From: JAAZKI01 sp012799905
Lineage (GTDB): Bacteria; Verrucomicrobiota; Lentisphaeria; Oligosphaerales; Oligosphaeraceae
NCBI GenBank assembly: GCA_050949415.1
Contig: JBMNFR010000015.1
Coordinates: 62,001-126,000, forward strand
Direction of reading: 5' to 3'
Length of the DNA: 64,000 nt
The position numbers and the translations under genes are program-made. Positions within the stretch are counted from its first letter, which is position 1; every line of letters begins with the position of its first letter. The notes under the pieces were generated by a model. The model did no database searches and had not been told where the DNA came from. It was given only the letters and a program-made list of their open reading frames with translations. This document shows, piece by piece, positions 43,463 through 54,100 of the stretch.

Positions 43463-45796
43463 TTACGGCGCCAGTGTCACTGGCAGTGTTTGCCAGGCTG
43501 ACATTTCTCCGTATGCATTTACGGCTGCGGCATAGAATTTGAGCACCTTCTCTGGATGTGGTTCTGGCACAACGCTAATTTCCTTTGACTGCACACAATT
43601 CTTCATTTTTTCCGGCAGTGCGGCCACCTTTTCCGCCAGGTAGTCAGCGCCGTCATGTTCCGGCCCGACCAGCCATTTTTTCATGGATGCAGCGACCATA
43701 AAGCGCAGCGCCAGCAGCGGGTCCATCGTGTCTATGCTTTCGCCGCCTGGTTGGATAATCGCCACCAGGTGCTGTTCAGAAAGTTGCTTCACGTCCATAT
43801 CTTCCGGTGCTGCATAGACTCTCAGCGACACTTGGTCTTCGCGTGGGTTGATCCATTTGAAGGACATTCTTCCACCTGCGCCCTGGAAGGCTTCCACCAC
43901 TGGCGGCTGCACGCCGGGCACCTGGCGCATTTCCAGCCAGGGCGTCGCTTCCAGGAAGGCATAGAAGAAAGCCGGCGAGGTCGCTTCCTGGTCGCCGTGA
44001 CGCATGCGCCAGATACCCAAGTCGCGGAAGACCAGGAACTTCATCACGTAATGCCAAGCCTGGTAGATCGCTTCGCTGGCCTGCGCCTGGAGTTGGTCGC
44101 TCACCAGCGGCATGGCTTGGGCGAGCAGGTTGACGGCGGCGGCCGTGGCCACGATGTCACAGGGCACGTGCTGAGCCGGCGTATCCAAGTCCTCGCGGGT
44201 GAACAAATACAAGTTCCAGCCGGCCTTCAGACTGCTGCGCGGGGCAGGACGCTGCGTTTTCAGGAGGGTGTTAACCATGGCCTCGGCATTGGACAGCGGC
44301 ATCTCATCAACGCTCAGCCAGGGCGTCGGCTGCTTGGGACGGTCGGCGCGCTGCTGTCGGGTCGGGTTGAAGCTATTGTTGGCGATCTTCCAGGTAGCCA
44401 GCAAGTTCGGCTGGCCATTCACTTTCCACATGCCGGTGCGCAAGTCCTGCATCTCCCGCAGCGACGTAGCCAGGACGCGATTCCAATCCTTTTCAAATGG
44501 CGGCGCTGTCTCCAACAGGACGCCGCAGTTGTGCGTATAGACCAGTAAGGGCACCACGTGAACCATGTCCGCCCAATCGTTAGGCGCTGTTTTCAGATAG
44601 GCTTTCAGGTTGGCGACGCGGGTCAGATTCGGCAGCACCTTGGTTCCGAGCAGGAAGTCCCAATGCTGACGCTGGCACAGGCCGTAGAAGAAATGCATAG
44701 GCAGTTCATCGTACTCGGCGTTAGGCGCCAGGGTTCCGTAGCGCGGATCGACGCGGGTGGCCTTGGTGCGGGTGTTGAAAAGCGACTCGGCATACGGCGT
44801 CCTTTTCCAGGACAACGTAGAAAACCAGGCTGTGCCCGAGGCCGGGTTGGCCAGGCGCAGGAAGAGCCCTGCTCCGGGCGGCAAGGCGCTGCCCGCCTCA
44901 GCCGTCGGCTCAGGCTTAGCCAATTGCCTTGGCACCAGGTCAATAAAGCCGCCCAGTACGTCCATTGGGTCAGCCGGGACTGCGGCGGCAGCAGGGGCGG
45001 CAGGTTCAGCGGCGGCAACAGCGCCGGGCTCTGCGGCGGCAGCGGCGGCAGGTTCAGCGGCGGCCTCTTTCAGGTCCAGATTAAAAGGCACGGCCAAGTC
45101 CATGTGATAGCAGAACCACGGGTAGGTGCCGCGGGTTTTGAACACGGTTGTCTCGACGTCGATCAAGTTGCCGGCAGCGTCTTGCAGAATTGGCTCCATG
45201 CTTGGCGCGCCCTGCCAGAGTTCAGCGCCCTGGCCGGTATTGTCGGCCTTAATCCAGATAAACAGTCGCAGGTAGCTGCCGCGCAGCTGGCTCAATTCCG
45301 CAGCGCTTAGAATCGGTTTTTTCAGCAGGATGCTTTGACCGCCGGCCAAGCGTATAGCCGGCAGATTAGAGGATTTCATCTCGTTATTGATGTCGGCCTG
45401 GAAGTCGAGCACGTCTTCCGGGTTCTGTTCCGGGCCGAGGCAGCTGGTCCACGACTTTGGCATTGCGCCGGCGTCGGTCACGCCATGCATGAAAAAGCGC
45501 CAGAAGCGCTGGTCTGGCTCGGCTGGGGCCGGTTCAGTCGCGCGTCGGCCGGACATCCATTGGTTGATGATCGAGTATTTGCCGATGACGATTTCGCGGC
45601 CATAGGAATAGAAAACCGGCTGTTCCGGGTCAGGGGCGGTCACAGCCGGCGCCGCGACCGTCTCCGCGCTCTGGAGGAGTTCGTCAATGCCATCTCCAGC
45701 AGCGTCCTGAGCTTGGGCCGCCCCTATCGTCCACAACCAGGACAAGACAAGAGCCATCATCGCCACGGTCAGATAATTAAGTAGATTTCGTATCAT
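43463..45796 (-). CDS. Large secreted protein with fibronectin-like C-terminus
   Basis: The 777-residue protein has a signal peptide (MIRNLLNYLTVAMMALVLSW ... AAQAQDA). Around residue 260 is an Ala/Glu/Pro-rich linker (AAAEPAAAAAAEPG). The middle part has DWADMVHVVPLLVYTHNCGV and CDIVATAAAVNLLAQAMPLV helices, suggesting an alpha-barrel-like region. The last ~110 residues (MSFKWINPREDQVSLRVYAA; KFYAAAVNAYGEMSAW) resemble a fibronectin III domain. Function unknown. The start at 45796 was chosen because the signal peptide begins there with GGGAAAGGGAAG upstream; a 12-residue extension lacks one. It is a possible substrate of the pseudopilin system, by location only. Confidence 0.75.
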   Translation of the reverse strand: MIRNLLNYLTVAMMALVLSWLWTIGAAQAQDAAGDGIDELLQSAETVAAPAVTAPDPEQPVFYSYGREIVIGKYSIINQWMSGRRATEPAPAEPDQRFWRFFMHGVTDAGAMPKSWTSCLGPEQNPEDVLDFQADINNEMKSSNLPAIRLAGGQSILLKKPILSAAELSQLRGSYLRLFIWIKADNTGQGAELWQGAPSMEPILQDAAGNLIDVETTVFKTRGTYPWFCYHMDLAVPFNLDLKEAAAEPAAAAAAEPGAVAAAEPAAPAAAAVPADPMDVLGGFIDLVPRQLAKPEPTAEAGSALPPGAGLFLRLANPASGTAWFSTLSWKRTPYAESLFNTRTKATRVDPRYGTLAPNAEYDELPMHFFYGLCQRQHWDFLLGTKVLPNLTRVANLKAYLKTAPNDWADMVHVVPLLVYTHNCGVLLETAPPFEKDWNRVLATSLREMQDLRTGMWKVNGQPNLLATWKIANNSFNPTRQQRADRPKQPTPWLSVDEMPLSNAEAMVNTLLKTQRPAPRSSLKAGWNLYLFTREDLDTPAQHVPCDIVATAAAVNLLAQAMPLVSDQLQAQASEAIYQAWHYVMKFLVFRDLGIWRMRHGDQEATSPAFFYAFLEATPWLEMRQVPGVQPPVVEAFQGAGGRMSFKWINPREDQVSLRVYAAPEDMDVKQLSEQHLVAIIQPGGESIDTMDPLLALRFMVAASMKKWLVGPEHDGADYLAEKVAALPEKMKNCVQSKEISVVPEPHPEKVLKFYAAAVNAYGEMSAWQTLPVTLAP

Positions 45797-45974
45797 CACG
45801 TGCTTCCCTTTCCCAGAGGCAGGATATTTCATTGTTGACCGACGTCATGGCGCCATCATGCCATGACAGCAGGCCGAACAGCATCAACACGGCAACAGCC
45901 ACCTGCAAATCGCTAATTTTATTCCTCAACCGACAAAAATCAACCTAGACACCCAGAAATATCAGAAAATCGCA

Positions 45975-47702
45975 CTATTGCGGGGTCGCGGCGGCCGTCT
46001 TCGCCTTCCGTCGCCGCCAAGTGACGGCAACGGCCAGGGCGACAAGCGTTGCCAGGGACACGCAAACGGCCGCGCGTCGCAGTCTGCTTCCGACGTAGCG
46101 CACAGTGATGCTGCCGGCCGGCACGTCCTCGGGCAAAACGATTTCCGCCAGATGCTGGTCTGACGACTGCACTGACAGAGAGCGCGACTTGCCGTCTGGC
46201 GCAGTCAGTCGCGCCTGGTAGCCGAGGTAGTAGAACAACGGCAGTTCCAGCGTTGAGCCAGCGGTATTATCGCTGAATTGCACTTCCAGCACGCCATGCT
46301 TGGGTCGACTCACTGTGACCGGCAAATCCGGGGTTGCCAGCACTGCATCACCCCGGGTCTGATACAGGAACGCCTTGCTGCCCACAGGCAAGTAACACAC
46401 GCCGGAGGCCTCCTGCTTGGCGCCGGGCACAAAGCGCTTGAACATATTGCCTTCATAGATTTTGGCTGTATAGATGTAGCCGACGTTGAGCCACCAGGCA
46501 GCGCCGCACCCGACCAAGAGAATACCTAGCCAGCGGCGTTCGCGGTTCGGATCGCCGGCGGTCAGCGCCGCCAGGGTAAGGCCGCCGCCGAGAGCCAGGA
46601 AGGCAGTCGCGGGCAGATAAGACCGCCACGGGAACTGGATGACGGCCAAGGCCCGGAACATGCCTTCCCAGGGCAGAAAATTAGTCGCTGCCAGAAGGGA
46701 GACAATGCCGCCGATCAGCATTGCATCCCGATAGTGCTCGGGCGCGGTCCACCCGCTGGTCAGGCGGCAGCGTTGGAGCAGCACAATGATTAAAATGACG
46801 CCGATGCCAGGGGGAATCCAATGCTCCATTTTCATATACGGCAGCTCCAGGAACAGCCTGGTCAGAGGCACTGCCCGAACCGCAATGTCGCCCTTGGCAA
46901 TGGAACTGACAATAAACTTTGTCGTGGTCAGCTGTTCAGCCAGGGGCAACAGATAAAAAGCGCCCAGGGCGACGGTCACGGCAGCGGCAACGACGACCCA
47001 CACGACCCGCCCCGGCTCACGCAGCAGCACATGGGCGTGAAACGCCAGCATCAGCGCCGTCACAATGGCCATGATCAGCAGCGACAAGTTATGCGTCAAA
47101 ACCAGGCCGGTGAAGCCGATGGTCAGCGGCAGAAACCGGCGCGGATTGCCATGAATAATCTCATACAAACCAAGAAAAATCCATGGCAGGAAAGGAAACG
47201 CGGTGAATTCGCCGACTGCCGCGCGAATCAGGAGATCAACGGCGAAATAGCTGCTCCAGGCATACAGGATTCCAGCCGCGAAAGCGCCGAATCGGCTGCC
47301 CCCGATGCGCCAGACGACGTACTGGGCGCTGCAAGCGCAGGCCAGCCCGACCGCGATCAAGAAAATCTTGTAGGCTGCAACCGTGCCGATTCCGGTCAAG
47401 GCCAGCAAGGCCACCGGATACAGCAGTAAATCAGGGTAGAACAACCCGGACGCATAGCCGTATCCGCCCAGGGCTTTGGCGTTGATCAAAACGGGAAAAA
47501 TGCCATGACGCAGACCATTCGTCATTGCTTCCAGGCGCGAAAAGTGGTAGTATATGTCATGCCCCTCGGGGATGCCCGGAATCAGGAGCGGCAGAAAACC
47601 CACCAGAACCAGCAAGCCAAGCAGCACATGGTAAAAGCGCGCCTCGCCCAGGCGCTCTCGAGCCGATGCAGCCAGGTTCTCCAAGGGTTGCAATAAGTCC
47701 AT
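45975..47702 (-). CDS. GT-C-like polytopic membrane protein
   Basis: The 575-residue protein has about 11-12 membrane helices. After the first helix comes GIPEGHDIYYHFSRLEAMTN, the pattern of membrane proteins related to GT-C glycosyltransferases (acidic residue after the first helix) and labelled 6-pyruvoyl-tetrahydropterin synthase-related in some databases. A periplasmic C-terminal part (LYQTRGDAVLATPDLPVTVS; LELPLFYYLGYQARLTAPDG) resembles the YfhO-type end. A final helix and basic tail (RRRKAKTAAATPQ) follow. It may move sugar from a lipid carrier to a polymer or protein; the acceptor is unknown. Confidence 0.75.
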   Translation of the reverse strand: MDLLQPLENLAASARERLGEARFYHVLLGLLVLVGFLPLLIPGIPEGHDIYYHFSRLEAMTNGLRHGIFPVLINAKALGGYGYASGLFYPDLLLYPVALLALTGIGTVAAYKIFLIAVGLACACSAQYVVWRIGGSRFGAFAAGILYAWSSYFAVDLLIRAAVGEFTAFPFLPWIFLGLYEIIHGNPRRFLPLTIGFTGLVLTHNLSLLIMAIVTALMLAFHAHVLLREPGRVVWVVVAAAVTVALGAFYLLPLAEQLTTTKFIVSSIAKGDIAVRAVPLTRLFLELPYMKMEHWIPPGIGVILIIVLLQRCRLTSGWTAPEHYRDAMLIGGIVSLLAATNFLPWEGMFRALAVIQFPWRSYLPATAFLALGGGLTLAALTAGDPNRERRWLGILLVGCGAAWWLNVGYIYTAKIYEGNMFKRFVPGAKQEASGVCYLPVGSKAFLYQTRGDAVLATPDLPVTVSRPKHGVLEVQFSDNTAGSTLELPLFYYLGYQARLTAPDGKSRSLSVQSSDQHLAEIVLPEDVPAGSITVRYVGSRLRRAAVCVSLATLVALAVAVTWRRRKAKTAAATPQ

Positions 47703-48122
47703 GGGTTCTCGCTCTTCTTTATCTTAAGGTAAATGAAGGGAGTTGAAATAAAATGCAATAACGTAATGCATCAAGCCCATTAGTGCAACTGAACAAATGA
47801 CAAGAGATAAGGGCTTTGTTTAGGGGCGAGATGAGCTTGGGCTACGTTGTCCACCACGTCCACACCGTCCACCATGTCCACCATGTCCACCACGTCCACC
47901 CTGTCCACCATGTCCACTGCGAGCGTTCACCAGGGCTGCAACATACGGCAAGCTGAAGCTTTAACTACGTACGGCGCCCGCTGGGCAGCGTCTATTAAAA
48001 TCTCCTCGCCACTCGCCCTTAAAACACCCAACATTTAATCCGCCTTTTGCGTTATTATGTATTATATTGTTTACTTTAACTCTGCCCAGCATCGCTGCCC
48101 CTGTGCAAAGGACAATTCTGCC
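47703..48122. repeat. Gap with GTCCACC 9-mer tandem and repeat fragments
   Basis: AGGGCTTTGTTTAGGGGCGA (about 47808) repeats the block at 62310. GAGCTTGGGCTACGTTGTCC repeats the block near 62440. GTCCACCAC/GTCCACCAT 9-mers run from about 47848 to 47920. CAAGCTGAAGCTTTAACTAC (about 47950) is a reversed hairpin module. Confidence 0.75.
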
Positions 48123-51100
48123 ATGCCTTGCCGTTTTTTATTATTTCTGTTTTCCTTCCTGGCCGTCACTGCGACCGCTCAATTCACGCTTGACAACATC
48201 CGCTTCAACGCGTCGCGACAGACTCGCAGTGACTATGCCGAAATCGTGTTTAAGGTCGACGCCGCGCCTCGGGCCGAGGCTTTCGTGGCCGCCCTCGGGA
48301 CTGACCCCGGCGCTGCCTCCGGGAGCATCCTGCGCTGGGATGCAAACGGCCTGCGCCTGACCCGGCATGATGGCCGTGCAGCGCCGCAAATCGTGCTGCA
48401 ATCTCCAGTCGCACTGCCGGAATCCCTGTTGCGCCAAGGCGGCGCTGTCGTCTTCCGCGCCCGTCAAAACATCGTGGAGGTCTTTGCCAACGACATCCGC
48501 CACTACCGCGGTGTAGCCGCCTTCAGTGCGCGTGGCCAAATCGCCCTGCCGGAAGGCCGCGCCTATCTGCCGATCAACGCAGTCTCCTATCAGCGCCTCG
48601 AACCCTTCCAGTTTGGTGACGATTTTATGCGCACCGAAGAAGAAGCCAAGCAATGGGGCCTGTGGCAGCCACTGGCCGGCGACTGGAAAATCTACTCGGT
48701 CATGGAACGCATTGAGGCCAATCCTGACGCCCGCATCCGAGACGGACGCGAACCCCGGGCAGACCGCAGCCCCAACCCGTTCTGCCTCTCCGGCAAGGCA
48801 CCGACCGGCGAAGGACTGATCACCGCTGGACAGGACTTCTGGAGCGACTACGAGGTCGCAGTCTCAGTCAAGCCCTTTGGCGCTGCCTTTGGCCTCGCCT
48901 TCGCAGTGCGCGATGCAGACAACTTCTGGCTTTTACGCTGGCGCCTCTCGTCTCTGGGCACCGCGCCAGCGCCCTTGCAGCTGATTCGTCGTCAAGGCGG
49001 GGTCAGCCAGACCGTGGCCGAAATACCGGCGGCTGGCCGCCTGGAGAACTGGTGGCGTTTGGCGGTGCGGCTGCGCGGCGATGAGATTTCCGTGCTGCTT
49101 GACAGCCAAGTCGTCCACACTTTACGACGCCAGGACTGCCCGGGCGGTCGCATCGGCCTCTATGTCCAAGGCGAACAGGAGACGTATTTCGACGACGTCG
49201 AAGTACGTTCTCTCACTGACATCAGCAACGACCCGGCCCTGCTGGCAACTACCGGCGCAGCCTTGCGCGGCGCTTGGAAGACGACCGGCGCTGTTGTCAC
49301 CGCCCCGGCTGGCGATGCTGCTGACAACGCCCTGCCCCTGTACCGCCTCGGCTTTGCTGACTGGCCTGCCCAACGCTTTGCCGCCGGCCTCTCCGGACAA
49401 GACCGCAATTGGCCAACGCGAGCCCGCGCCGGCCTGGCCTTTGCCATCACTGACCAGGACAATTGCTGGCAGGCGGTCTGGAAAGCAGCTGCGCCGCCGC
49501 AACCGTCGACCCTGGAGCTGGGACGCTGGGTTCAAGGCCGCTACCAGGCGGTCGCCGCCCTGCCCTGGAGCATCCCCCCGGAACACCTGGCGGTCGACTG
49601 CCGGCAAGACAGCGTCATCGAAGTCTGGGCAGACCATACGCTGGCGTTGCGGCACCGCGTCCCGGCAGACACCGCCCTGGGCGGCTGCGTCGGCCTGATT
49701 GGCACGCGCGGAACCGCATTTACTGACATCACTGCCTTTGCCGAACTGACCCGGGACTGGGAAAAGCCGGTTGACATCCAGCGCTTTGCCGACGATCCAT
49801 TCATGCAGGGCTGGGCCTCATCCCGCTATGCATGGCTGCGTGAACCAGGCGTTTCCCGTGACGCTTTCCCGCAACGCCATACTTTCACCGGCGACCTCTA
49901 CGGCGCTTTTGTCCTGGAAGCGCCCCTGCAACCAGGCCTGAACTACCATTTCGGCGAAGACCAGCCTGACCCGGCCAAGGGCTACCTCTTGACCACGACC
50001 CTGGACGAAAAGACCGGCAGCGGCGCCCTCACCCTCAGCCGCGCCGGAAAGACGCTCGCCAGCGCACCATTCTCCGGCGCTAAGCGCACCGTCATCCCCG
50101 GCACCCAAATCATCGATGAAAAAATTGGCGAACGCCCGCGCACGCCTGACACCGTATCCTGGGGCAGGCTTTCACTCCACCGGGACGGCCACGCCATCTG
50201 GGTCGCGCTCGACGGCAAAGAACTCTTCTCTGTGCTGGAGCCGCACCCCCTGACTGGACGCGTCTTTGCGGTTGACATCCCCGGCCCCCTTGACTTCATC
50301 CACCTTGACCTCCGCCGCGAATCCCTGCGCGACTACCTGTTTGAAAAGGCTGAGACCGACTGGAGCAGCCTCGGCGTCTGGGAAGTGACCAACCGCTTTG
50401 CCTGCGATCCGCGCTGGTCGCACATGAACGGCGAAAGCCGCGGCGTCGCCGCCCTCTGGAGCAAATTCAATCTTATTGGCGACTATACTATTGAGTGCTT
50501 TGCCGGCATGCGCATGCGCCAGGGCGAATTGAAGGAAGACGCCCGCATTTCCTATCCGCGGGTCGGTGACATCAATGTCGCCCTCAATGCTGACGGCGTC
50601 GAGCTGTTCAGCGGCTACAACGTAATCATCGCCGCCTGGGACCAGGACTGGAGCGAGACCTGGACGCTGTTCCACCGCCGGGCCGACATCGTCGAACGAA
50701 CTGACCAGGAGCTGATTCCGCGTGGTCGGTATCGGTCTCCGGGCCGCCGCGCCATCTCCTTGGACTGGGACCCCGGCGGCAGACCCGTGCATGGCGCTTG
50801 GTACGCTTTGAAAATCCGCCGCACCGGCAGCCGCTTTGATGTCTCTTTTGACAATATCCCGGTGTTTTCCTACGAGGACCCCTCGCCCCTGCCGGATGGC
50901 CGCATTGCCTTATGGACGCAGTTCAACAGCATCGTGTTAGCCCGGATGAAAGTCAGCTACCGGCAGCTGCAACCAGTCCAAACGACCTACCGCCTGGCCG
51001 ACTTGGCGCCAGCCGCCGGCAAGCCTGCCAGCACGACCGCGCCGCCTGTCTTAGACTTGCGCTCGCATGACGCCATGATTGCTGACTTCGAAGCCGGACT

Positions 51101-54100
51101 AGACGGCTTCGCTCCCTGGAATGGCGACCAGAGCGCAGAATTGACCACTGTGCCCGGACCGAAAAAAAACACGGTCTTGCAAGCTGTCAACTGCAACTCC
51201 GGCGGAGACTTCGGCATTCGCGTGCCCATGACCGGCAAACACCTCGAACGCATTGACACCCTGGCCTTTGATGTTCAAATACCTGCCGGCGTCCAGGTCA
51301 ACCTCTATTTCACGGTCAAGGAAGACCCTATCGGTCATTATTTCATCGCGCTTTCCGGGCCTTCGGAAGACCAGCCCAACCTGCATGGCCTTGGCCGCTT
51401 CGAGGGCTTTGAAGCCGGACAATGGTCGCACGTCAGCTTCCGGCTGGCAGAGGCTCTGCGCCGCCGTTTCCCCTGGCGAAACTCCTGGATAGTGGACAGC
51501 ATGACAATCGGCATGCTGCACGAGGGCTATCTTAACGCCGGACTCGGCGGCAACCAGGCCGGCGCAGTCTATCGGCTTGACAATTTCACCGCGACCGGCT
51601 TCGGCCCCTTGCAGGTTGAAGGCGCTTTCACAGCCGCAGACGGCGGCCAGGCGCCTACCCAAGTCCGCGCTTGGCTGAGCCAGAATATGCGCAGCAAAGC
51701 GCCGACCAGCGCGACCGTCGCCCAGGGCGCATCTTTCGCGCTGACCGGCGCCAAGCCTGGCCCGACCTTCCTGCACCTAGAGACATCGTCCGGCAACGCC
51801 TGGCAACGCCACCCGGCCGTGCCAATCATCCTGTGCGCACCGCTAGCAACGCCGACCATCACCCCTGGCCCGGACAAGGCCTGGGGCTTCAATCCAATCA
51901 AAGTCACCTTTCCGGAACACGACTTGCTCCGGCCCTTGCCAAGCACTGCCAAGTTCACCGTCGCGGGCATTGACATCCCAGTCAATAACGGCACTACTGC
52001 TATCGAAGACGACGGCCGAACTCTCGTGATCCAACCCCTGGCTGCCGATTTGCACAAGCTTGGACAAGGACAGCTGGCCATGACCTTCGCCTGGAAAAAC
52101 AACCTCGAAGGCCAGGACGCCAAGGCCGCAGAACTGAAATGGAACTGCCAGCCCAAACCGGAGCTTGACCGCACCCCGCCCGGGCCAGTCATTCTCGAAC
52201 CCTCCCGCCATAGCCTCCGGGGACTGCGCGCCTGGGAGCAGGAATGCACCCTGGCGGCCAAAAGCGGCGCTGAATTGGAATTGTTTCGACGGGCAGACGG
52301 CACGCCTGCCGCCCGCGTCCGCAACCGCATCTGCGGCGCCAACTCCGGACTCAACTTCAACCTGCCTGTCTTTCCAGTCGGCAGTTTCCCAGTCCTTACC
52401 TTTGACTACAATATCCCGCCGAAAACATACGTCGACCTCAGCTTTGCCGCAGTCGGCCGCCAGTTCACGCTGGGGCTGACCGACAAGGAGCACAAGGCAA
52501 ATCTCGGCCTGGGCGATGTGGACGGCATCGTGGCTGACGGCGCCTGGCGCCGGGCTACGGTCAATCTGGCTGAGCGCTTCCGGCAGGTGGACAACTTGAA
52601 CTGGGACATCAAAGACGCCAAGATCACCTCGGTCTCCATCGGCAACTGGCTCTACAGCGGCGCTGCCCCGGGCTGCGACTATGAAGTCAGCAATGTCGCG
52701 CTGGCGCCGCTGGTCGCGACTCTGGACGGGCCGTTCCGAGTGACCTGGTACGCAGTCGATGCCGGCGGCGTCAAGGGCTACAGCTACAAATGGGACGACA
52801 AGCCCGACACCGTGCCGCCCAAGCAAGTGATGACGACGGACGCCACCCTGGAAGTGAAAACGCTGCCGGACGGACTGCAAGTCCTCCACCTCCGCGCCTG
52901 CGACTTAGCCGGCAACTGGGGGCCGACCAGTCATTTCCCCTTCCAGGTCGACAACCGCCGGCCCCAGCCCATAAACCAACAGCCGGCAGCGGCTGAGACG
53001 CCGGTGGCAGCCATACCGGAAAAAATCGCTGTCACTTTCAAGGATTCGGACGGCTGGGTCAACTTTGAGTCCGCCCGCCTCAACATCAACGGCAAGGACT
53101 ATCCGCTGCAACGTCATGTCAGCGACTGGAACCACGCCACCGCCACTTTCACCTGGAACCTGCTGGCTGACTGGAGCCTGCTGCGCGGCAAGATCGCTGA
53201 CCAACAGCCTTTCACTGCCACCTTGTCCGGCCTGAAGACCGCGGCCGGCACCGCCATTCCGGACACGGTCTGGCGCTGGAAGATCGACTACAGCCTGGAC
53301 ACCACGCCCCCCGGAGCGCCGCTGATTATCGGCGGCAACAACGTCCTCCGGCGGCATGAGACCTTTGCTTCCGGCCGTCCTTGGACTGCCAATCCCAATG
53401 CTGGCGCCACTCGCGTCCTCAAAGACGACATCACTGGCAGCGAATGCCTGGAAATCACCTTTAACGCCGAGCGCCACCGTCGATTCCTGGTTTCAGCGGC
53501 TGGTTCTTATCAGCTCAATCCGGAGACAACGCCATTCCTGCGTTTCCGCTATCGCCTTAGCAAAGACAGCCAGGTCAACCTGCTCGCCAGCGTCGGCCAA
53601 AACTGGTACTCCATCACCATGACCGGCCCTGAACACGAAAACACCATCGGCGCTATTGCGGATGTGCAGGCGGATGACCAGTGGCACTGGGCCATGCTGG
53701 AGTTAGCGCCGTTGCTGGCCAAGGTCAAAAGCGAATCCAAGGAAAAGCCCATTTTCCGCAGCCTGGCATTCGGCCTGTTGGCGCCTGTGCCTAAGAAAGC
53801 CGTCTGCCAGCTCCGCCTGGATGACTTCTCTCTGGTCAGCGCTTTCGGCCCGCTGCCGTTCTTCTCCTTCACCAGCTCTGACGCCACCGGCATCGCTGCC
53901 TACGAGGCTAAATTCAGCCGCAAGCCGGACGATGTCCCGACCAGTGACATGGTGCCGCCTGGCCAGGCCAAAGGCGACATCTGGCTGAGTGCGGCGGACA
54001 GTGAGGGCCTTTGGTTTGTGCATGTGCGCGGCCGGGATGGGGCCGGCAATCGCGGCGAAACCGTGCATGCGCCGTATTACTGCCGCACTCCGGCCACGCC